Virus record (IMG/VR): IMGVR_UViG_3300006921_000024
Location: 1-48,690 of that record
Direction: 5' to 3' (one strand)
DNA: 48,690 nt
From: a virus
Shown here: in pieces, positions 43,144 to 48,690 of the stretch
Layout: each line of letters opens with the position of its first letter
Numbering within the stretch: the first letter of the stretch is position 1
Notes under the pieces: generated by a model
The model's database searches: none
Told to the model about the DNA's origin: nothing
Seen by the model: the letters and a program-made list of their open reading frames with translations, nothing else
Made by a program: the position numbers and the translations under genes

Positions 43144-45621
43144 TTATTTTTTTTGCATTTGAGACATATACCATTTTATATATGCATCATTGTGTTCTTT
43201 TTGCTTCCTACCTTTTCTTGTATCAGGATATCCTTCTCCTCTAATAATATTACTAGAAACTTTGTTTTCTAAAAGTCCAGGCTTTTTAATAGGCAACTTA
43301 TCTAAAGGTATTTGTGATCGTTCATAATTTCTTATAAAGTTTCTAGCAGAATTATTGTCAAATCCATAATCTTTAAATAAATCTTGCCTTATAGAATTAT
43401 AATATGGAGTATCTCCTCCATATCTAGTAAGTAGATTTCCTGAACCTGATTGATTAGAATCATCATTTAATGTACTCCCTTTAAATGTTTCGTTGTAAGA
43501 AAGACTGCCTCCTATTTCTCCTGTATTAAATATATTATTTATCCCAATAATATCATTTTTGTCGTCTACCCAATTATCATTTTCGTCCCAATCTCCATTA
43601 TAAATAATATCTTGTTCTTTAAATGTACCTACTCCTTTATTATGACTTTCATTATTTTTTGCTGTTCTAACTATTTTATCATTATTTTCACCATCTCTTC
43701 CTCCCTGCATATATCTATCTCCTTCTAATATAGGCTCTCCTGGAGCAACAGCACTCATTCCTAATTTTGGAAATTGGCTTACATAAGTAGCACTTCCTGT
43801 AATAGTAGGAATAGCTTCTCCTGCTGCTTGTGTTGATGTGTTCCTAGTATTTCCTCTAGAAGACTTTTTAGTAATATGTGTTCTATTATCTACTTTACCC
43901 GTTACCTCATTTAATTTTCCATAATTAGGATTTTCTACTCTAGCAGTTGGAAATATATTTGGTCTAAACTCTGTATTTTTATATGTTTCTCTAAAGCCTT
44001 CAGGAGCAGTATTATTTTTAAAAGGTAAAATTTGATTAGTAGTTCTATCTTCTTTTGATTGTACAAAATAAGGAATAGTACTTTGATTTATATAATCTGC
44101 ATTAGCTGCTTGCTCACGAGTAGGCTCTAAACAGCCTGATGATCCTGCCATACAGCCTGCAAATTCACCGCCTTTATTACCAGTTTTTAAAAAATTTACT
44201 ACATTGCTAGGTAACCATTCTTCATTTTTTTGGCCTACTAAAGAATCTGTTCTTTCTGCTATTTGTTTTTGTGCTGCTAAAGATCTTTGATTTTCCATGT
44301 TATAAAAATCTTGACCCATTTTTAATCGGTTATATACAGCTTCGTTAGAAGTATTATCCGTTCCCATAAATCTTTCTCCTATATGACTCATCATACCTGT
44401 AGTATCTCCTTCATACGGAACATTAGTAACGTTAAAAGAATTAGTATTAGGATCGTATATTCTTAAATTCCCTGTAGCTGCATCTACTTGATAATTAATT
44501 GGATTTTTAGGATCATCTCCATTTAAAGAACCACCAGGATTATAATATTTTCGTTTTGGATACATAGCTCCTCCATTATTAAAACGGTTAATATATCCTC
44601 CCGTTCTTTTATCAGTACCAAAAAGCATTCCTTGTCCAAAAGAAGGATTGTTATCTTCCATAATAGACGCATTCATTATTTGCTGCAATTGATTTTCTTT
44701 TTTCATTTGTTGTGCAGCTATTTGGGCATTTTGTTTTTCTGTTTCTTCAGAAAAAATTTGAACTTGGTTATTATCTGCACTAGCTAAGTCGCGGTTAGTA
44801 ATCATTGATTCTATATCAGCATTATTAGAATCTGTAAGATTTAAAATGCTTGCAGTAGTTTGATCTAAAGTATTTTGATTAGGTATTGCTGCAGTATCTT
44901 TTTTTGCTTTTGTTTCATAAGCATCAAATGTTTCTTTTTGTGTTTGCGCAAAATCTTCTCCTAAATTTTCTTGTACAGATCTAGGAACTCTAGTAATTTC
45001 TTGAGAAGATTCTTCAGCATTTAATGCATTTGCAAATTGTTCATTATTATTATAGCTATCTTGAGAAGCATACCATTCATTAAGCGCTTCTTGATTTCCT
45101 CCTCGTTTTAATCTAGGCCTAATTGTGCTTCTAACAAAAGAAGATAATTTTGAAACATAGTTAGCATCTTCTGCATATCCTGCAGCTTTTACTCTAGCAA
45201 AATGTTCATCAGCATTTTTAGCAGTCAATACTCCTGCTTTAGCATATCTAGAATTTACATCAGGTAAATAAAATTCTACTTGAGCTTGAATACCCTTTAA
45301 AGGACTATCAAATACTCTATAATTATAAGTTTTTCCTGTAAAAGGATCATTTTCTACAGTGTCTACAGGACCTTTCCAAGCTTTGCCTGCAGTAAGTCCT
45401 CCAAAATTATTAGACTCTTTTGCAAGACGAGATCCGCCCCAGCCGCTTTCAAGAATAATTTGAGAAGTAATTCCTTCTGCATTTAAATCCATTCCTTCAG
45501 GAATTCTTCCAGATGCTTTTAATCTAGCTATATGATTAACTACTTCATTATATACTAAAGCTAATCTATCGTTTTTAGATAAATCAGTTAATTTGGGGGG
45601 ATCGTCTACATTAATATACAT
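43144..45621 (-). CDS. Virion-associated peptidoglycan hydrolase (glucosaminidase, GH73-like) with Gly-Gly motif tail (825 residues)
   Basis: Residues about 20-170 form a mannosyl-glycoprotein endo-beta-N-acetylglucosaminidase-type lysozyme domain. The key part is ITSQIILESGWGGSRLAKES at 51-70 with catalytic Glu58, followed by NNFGGLTAG, then the YRVFDSPLKGIQAQVEFYL segment at 101-119. GH73 enzymes cleave between GlcNAc and MurNAc. The remaining 650 residues are Asn/Gln/Asp-rich and contain Gly-Gly motifs at 174-175, 341-342, 350-351 and 363-364. There is no signal peptide, which fits delivery by the virion rather than a holin-endolysin role. It likely opens the host wall during genome entry. 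Confidence 0.82.
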   Translation of the reverse strand: MYINVDDPPKLTDLSKNDRLALVYNEVVNHIARLKASGRIPEGMDLNAEGITSQIILESGWGGSRLAKESNNFGGLTAGKAWKGPVDTVENDPFTGKTYNYRVFDSPLKGIQAQVEFYLPDVNSRYAKAGVLTAKNADEHFARVKAAGYAEDANYVSKLSSFVRSTIRPRLKRGGNQEALNEWYASQDSYNNNEQFANALNAEESSQEITRVPRSVQENLGEDFAQTQKETFDAYETKAKKDTAAIPNQNTLDQTTASILNLTDSNNADIESMITNRDLASADNNQVQIFSEETEKQNAQIAAQQMKKENQLQQIMNASIMEDNNPSFGQGMLFGTDKRTGGYINRFNNGGAMYPKRKYYNPGGSLNGDDPKNPINYQVDAATGNLRIYDPNTNSFNVTNVPYEGDTTGMMSHIGERFMGTDNTSNEAVYNRLKMGQDFYNMENQRSLAAQKQIAERTDSLVGQKNEEWLPSNVVNFLKTGNKGGEFAGCMAGSSGCLEPTREQAANADYINQSTIPYFVQSKEDRTTNQILPFKNNTAPEGFRETYKNTEFRPNIFPTARVENPNYGKLNEVTGKVDNRTHITKKSSRGNTRNTSTQAAGEAIPTITGSATYVSQFPKLGMSAVAPGEPILEGDRYMQGGRDGENNDKIVRTAKNNESHNKGVGTFKEQDIIYNGDWDENDNWVDDKNDIIGINNIFNTGEIGGSLSYNETFKGSTLNDDSNQSGSGNLLTRYGGDTPYYNSIRQDLFKDYGFDNNSARNFIRNYERSQIPLDKLPIKKPGLLENKVSSNIIRGEGYPDTRKGRKQKEHNDAYIKWYMSQMQKK

Positions 45622-45632
45622 AATTTAAATTT

Positions 45633-48347
45633 TTAAGGAATTCTTGTAGTTATTTTATCTGTTTCTATTGTTGGAGAAACGTATTTGTCGTCATCTTGGA
45701 AGCCAGCCACTTTATCTCCAATCTTAGAAGTTTTACTTATTTTTCCTGCAGGAGAAACTACTTCAGCTATTTTAGGAGCCATTTTAGATTCTGCTTGAGC
45801 TACGCCTACTTTATACTCACCTCCTATATTTTTAAAATAATTAAATTTATCAGTTGGACTCATATTTTTTAATTCAGAAGTTTTTTTAACAGGGTCAAAA
45901 GCAAATTTATTTGGTAATAAATATTCTGATTTATTTGCAGGAGCAGATCTTAATAAAAATCTATTTACTGGATCTTCTTTAAATGTTTTAAAATCCCAAT
46001 AATTATTAGGATTTTTTACAAGTTCTTCTATTTGTTTTGCCCTAGCTTCTCCAAAATTTCTTCTTACTTCACTTACATAATTACGCATCTTAATATCACC
46101 CATACTTCCAATACTTCTTTCTACTGCTACTCTTTCTGCTTCGCTAACTTTTTTACCAGCAGCCATTCTATTTTGTATAGCTTCTAAATTATATTTTTTT
46201 ATAGCAGCTTCTGACCCAGTAAATCGTCTAGCATTAGGATTTACTTTAGGATCACTGTAAAGATGCCAATCAGGATTACTTTTATCTTGATACCATCTAT
46301 TTTTTGTAACATCTCTTGTAGGATCTGCTTTTACATTACTTCTAAGAGATGTTGTTTTAGGTTTTTCAAATCTGTAAACACTTCTTTGTTTTCCTAATTC
46401 ACTCCATCTATAAGGTTTATTCCAAACTTCTTTTATTCCTGTTCCTGCAGTTCTTACTTGAGGAACATTATATGCAGTTTTTGCAGCTCCAATAACTTTA
46501 GGAGCAACTGTTCCTGCTGTTTTTAATAAAGTACCACTTGCTCCTAAAAAAGGAAAAGCAGTTGCGCCAATTGCTTCATCAATTGTGCCTAAATTAGGAT
46601 CTTTTGCTACATTTCTCCAAGACTTTCTCATATCAGAATTACTATCTCCTAATTGATCTCCTAAATAATAAGCACCGTATCCTTCTATTGCTAAACCAGG
46701 AGTTAACCATTGTAAAGCAGGAGCAGCTCCTGAATATAATCCAGTACTAGTAGTACTTCCTATAATAGGTTGTCCTAAACTTGTATAAGCATGTCCTAAA
46801 CCCCTTCCTATTGAACTTATTCCACCAGCAATTTCTGGAGCAAAAGCGCCCATACCTCCCATTAAAGGAGCAGCCATAGCAAATTTATTTACCATGTTTA
46901 TAAAGTCTGGATAATCTTTTCCCCACATTTTTTCAAGTTTAATACCATCATAAACTTTATTAGGCCCCTTTCCTCTAGCCATATAAGGATCATACTCATT
47001 AGCAAAATTATCATAATAAGTACGAAATCTATCAGTACTAATTTTATCATTTTTTTGTAAGCTTAAAAGACTTTGATAACCTTCTGGAGAAAATACGTCT
47101 GCAAGTTTTTTATCTTTCCATGTGTCTGGATAATGTTTTTTAAGATCTTTTAAAGCTATTTCTGCTTTTGCGTATCTTCCTTTTTCTTTTTCTAAGTTTT
47201 CTTTATAAGCGTTTATATTTTGACGCAATCCACTTATACCACTATTAGGGTTTTGTTTTAAAAAGATTTTACCAAAACCTCTATCACTATAATATTTTTT
47301 AGTAGCTCTTTTTAGTTGATCTAGTTTTTGAAAAAGATTTCCTTGTAATTTCTTTTTTTCAGGAGAACGGTATACAGTAGTTTCTGAAATATTAGTAACT
47401 TTTCCAAAATCATCTCCTTGTATAGCATCAGGATTATTTTCTAACCAATGGCGCATTCTTCCTGCTGCTAATAAATCTCCACCATTATCATACATAAAAC
47501 CTCCACTACGATTCCATTTAGAAGCATTACGTGCAAAATTAGCTTGTCTTCTTGTACTAGGAGAATAAGTTCCTTCTGATGCTCCTAATACTTTATCAGC
47601 AAAAGCTTGTACTCCCATACCTGCAGTATTTGCTTTAGCAGTAAACTTTCCTTTATTTTCAGGTTTAATACTTATAGACCCTCCTGTTTTAAAAGGCAAA
47701 GCAGTAGTATCTCTGTAAATAGGAGTTCCTTTAGATTTATAATAAGTAGGAATAATAGGGGCCATTGAGCCTCCATTTTTTAATGATTTTATTTTTCCTT
47801 CAGCTTCTGCTTTTTTTAATTTATTACTTCCTTCCCATCCATATTTTTCTGCCATTTCTAAATAAGTCATTCCCCAATCTGATTTAGGAACTAGTCTAGC
47901 AAATTCTTCTAAACTTATCCTACCTGCACCTCTTCCTTGATTGTGAATTTCAAAAGCTTCTTCTAGACTTAATTTTCCTCCATTTCTTAAAGCAGGAGAT
48001 ATTCTTTTATAATTTTTAGCAAAATATCTTGCATCTTCTTCTCTATCAAATCTTATTGCTTCATTTGCTCTGGGACCTGTCATTTTCAAAGTACCATCTA
48101 CATCTTGTATTTCAGGAATAGCATAGTTATCATAACTTGACATATAATGAGTTCCTATATAACCGTTATCAAACTTATATGGATTATCTGTAGGAGCAAC
48201 CATTCTTTTGGCTGCAGGATTACCGTGCATATATTCATACGCCAATCTTGCTTTCATCATAGCATTCATAGCATCCTTTTCTTCTTTACTTTCTTTAGTA
48301 GAAGTTTTAGGACCAGAAGTATTATATGGAGGTTTTTTATCTGGCAT
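45633..48347 (-). CDS. Gly-Gly-motif probable virion protein with hydrophobic middle (904 residues)
   Basis: The first 300 residues contain five Gly-Gly motifs: RNGGKL (121-126), KNGGSM (190-195), KTGGSI (220-225), RSGGFM (280-285) and DNGGDL (287-292). Two related acidic helices (LSLEEAFEIHN and ISLEEFARLV) flank a GRGAGR turn. A long Lys-rich coiled coil follows. Around the middle comes a Gly/Ala/Ser-rich hydrophobic region (FAPEIAGGISSIGRGLGHAY; TPGLAIEGYGAYYLGDQLG; ATAFPFLGASGTLLK) that could be membrane-active. The C-terminal third is basic and soluble-looking. No enzyme motif was seen. It is the first giant gene after the structural-protein tail, with its ATG directly following that gene's stop. 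Confidence 0.72.
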   Translation of the reverse strand: MPDKKPPYNTSGPKTSTKESKEEKDAMNAMMKARLAYEYMHGNPAAKRMVAPTDNPYKFDNGYIGTHYMSSYDNYAIPEIQDVDGTLKMTGPRANEAIRFDREEDARYFAKNYKRISPALRNGGKLSLEEAFEIHNQGRGAGRISLEEFARLVPKSDWGMTYLEMAEKYGWEGSNKLKKAEAEGKIKSLKNGGSMAPIIPTYYKSKGTPIYRDTTALPFKTGGSISIKPENKGKFTAKANTAGMGVQAFADKVLGASEGTYSPSTRRQANFARNASKWNRSGGFMYDNGGDLLAAGRMRHWLENNPDAIQGDDFGKVTNISETTVYRSPEKKKLQGNLFQKLDQLKRATKKYYSDRGFGKIFLKQNPNSGISGLRQNINAYKENLEKEKGRYAKAEIALKDLKKHYPDTWKDKKLADVFSPEGYQSLLSLQKNDKISTDRFRTYYDNFANEYDPYMARGKGPNKVYDGIKLEKMWGKDYPDFINMVNKFAMAAPLMGGMGAFAPEIAGGISSIGRGLGHAYTSLGQPIIGSTTSTGLYSGAAPALQWLTPGLAIEGYGAYYLGDQLGDSNSDMRKSWRNVAKDPNLGTIDEAIGATAFPFLGASGTLLKTAGTVAPKVIGAAKTAYNVPQVRTAGTGIKEVWNKPYRWSELGKQRSVYRFEKPKTTSLRSNVKADPTRDVTKNRWYQDKSNPDWHLYSDPKVNPNARRFTGSEAAIKKYNLEAIQNRMAAGKKVSEAERVAVERSIGSMGDIKMRNYVSEVRRNFGEARAKQIEELVKNPNNYWDFKTFKEDPVNRFLLRSAPANKSEYLLPNKFAFDPVKKTSELKNMSPTDKFNYFKNIGGEYKVGVAQAESKMAPKIAEVVSPAGKISKTSKIGDKVAGFQDDDKYVSPTIETDKITTRIP

Positions 48348-48690
48348 TTAAAATATTTGTGGGTCATAATAAGAAACTAATCTATTCATGATTAATTCTT
48401 TATTATAAGTATTGTCGAAATATAAAGTTAATAAAAAATGTGTAGATCTAAAACGTCCACTAGTATCTTTATCTCTAGGTAGTTTAATTCTCCATTTATC
48501 AAAACGTCTTTTTAATCTTGTTAATGAATTAGGAGTAGTTTGGTATATAACATCACTAGATTGTGTCTCTGTAGTAATTTTAAATCCTGTAATAGTTTTA
48601 GTTCTGTCTATTACTTTATCGTCGTCTCTAACGATACTATTAAATTCTAAAAATCTAAGAACTTTATTTATATCTGCTTTAGGATTAATA
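48348..48690 (-). CDS. C-terminal end of a probable structural protein (partial, cut by window edge)
   Basis: An open frame of 113 residues enters from the right edge and ends with TAA at 48348-48350. The visible end reads LKRRFDKWRIKLPRDKDT, then SGRFRSTHFLLTLYFDNTY, then MNRLVSYYDPQIF. The pattern Arg-x-Pro-Arg-Asp, Arg-(Phe/Met)-Arg-Ser, hydrophobic strand, Phe-Asp-Asn and a final helix with Tyr-Tyr resembles the C-terminus of a large tail/neck (muzzle or stabilisation-type) protein of crAss-like phages. This is from memory and not checked. Its stop codon touches the ATG of the 904-residue gene. Confidence 0.55.
   Translation of the reverse strand, partial: INPKADINKVLRFLEFNSIVRDDDKVIDRTKTITGFKITTETQSSDVIYQTTPNSLTRLKRRFDKWRIKLPRDKDTSGRFRSTHFLLTLYFDNTYNKELIMNRLVSYYDPQIF

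Noticed and set aside
1-48690. Stop-codon reassignment (TAG or TGA read as an amino acid), known in some crAss-like phages
   Set aside because: TAA, TAG (13050 and 14332) and TGA (781 and 11371) all end genes at sensible places, and long genes are open under the standard code.
1-48690. CRISPR array, insertion sequence or long terminal repeat
   Set aside because: I saw no regularly spaced repeats, transposase motifs or long direct repeats. Gene-free gaps are all below about 100 bases.

Overview
This window is AT-rich, densely coded phage DNA. It looks like part of the genome of a crAss-like (Crassvirales-type) or closely related phage of a Bacteroidota host. The assignment rests on four things. 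A 3528-residue protein carries the DxDxD signature of a single-chain virion RNA polymerase. A run of very large proteins is read from one strand, next to a compact replication module read from the other. Start codons are preceded by A-rich leaders with no Shine-Dalgarno sequence, as is usual in Bacteroidota. Finally, several families (Sak4-like ATPase, DnaB-like helicase, CHC2/Toprim primase, SSB-like protein, PD-(D/E)XK nuclease, metallophosphoesterase) are typical of such phages. The hallmark capsid, portal and terminase genes are not in the window, so the taxonomic call is an inference. TAA, TAG and TGA all end genes here, so no stop-codon reassignment is visible.

Layout. Positions 1-13396 (plus strand) hold the replication, recombination and DNA-modification module. 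In order: the last residues of a probable family A DNA polymerase, a Mom-like DNA modification protein, an SF2 helicase, a protein of unknown function, a DnaB-like helicase, two small unknowns, a Sak4-like recombination ATPase, a protein with an acidic tail, an SSB-like protein, a terminator, a DnaG-like primase, a metallopeptidase-VWA protein with its MoxR-type AAA+ partner, an unknown, a RusA-like resolvase, a PD-(D/E)XK nuclease, an unknown, a second terminator, and a small charged protein. Positions 13391-48690 (minus strand, transcribed right to left) hold about 35 kb of nearly gapless genes. These are the C-terminus of a probable structural protein, seven giant proteins totalling 11,309 residues, and a metallophosphoesterase. 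The two modules converge at 13391-13396, where one palindrome supplies the stop codons of both.

How the genes may work together. The seven giant proteins look like virion cargo or ejection proteins: a glucosaminidase to open the cell wall, Gly/Ala-rich membrane-active segments, coiled-coil proteins, zincin-type protease domains, a P-loop domain, a polyvalent-protein domain and the RNA polymerase itself. Known crAss-like virion RNA polymerases enter the cell with the DNA and transcribe early genes, and by analogy the plus-strand module would be a target. Three consecutive giants share a repeated Gly-Gly motif array, and two adjacent giants carry polymerase, zincin and polyvalent domains. These are the most interesting parts of the window.

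There is no gene-free stretch longer than about 100 bases. The longest gaps are 13053-13147 (hairpins plus terminator), 4315-4389 (hairpin and possible promoter) and 14270-14331 (no clear signal beyond a small inverted repeat). I saw no tRNA or rRNA gene, insertion sequence or CRISPR array.
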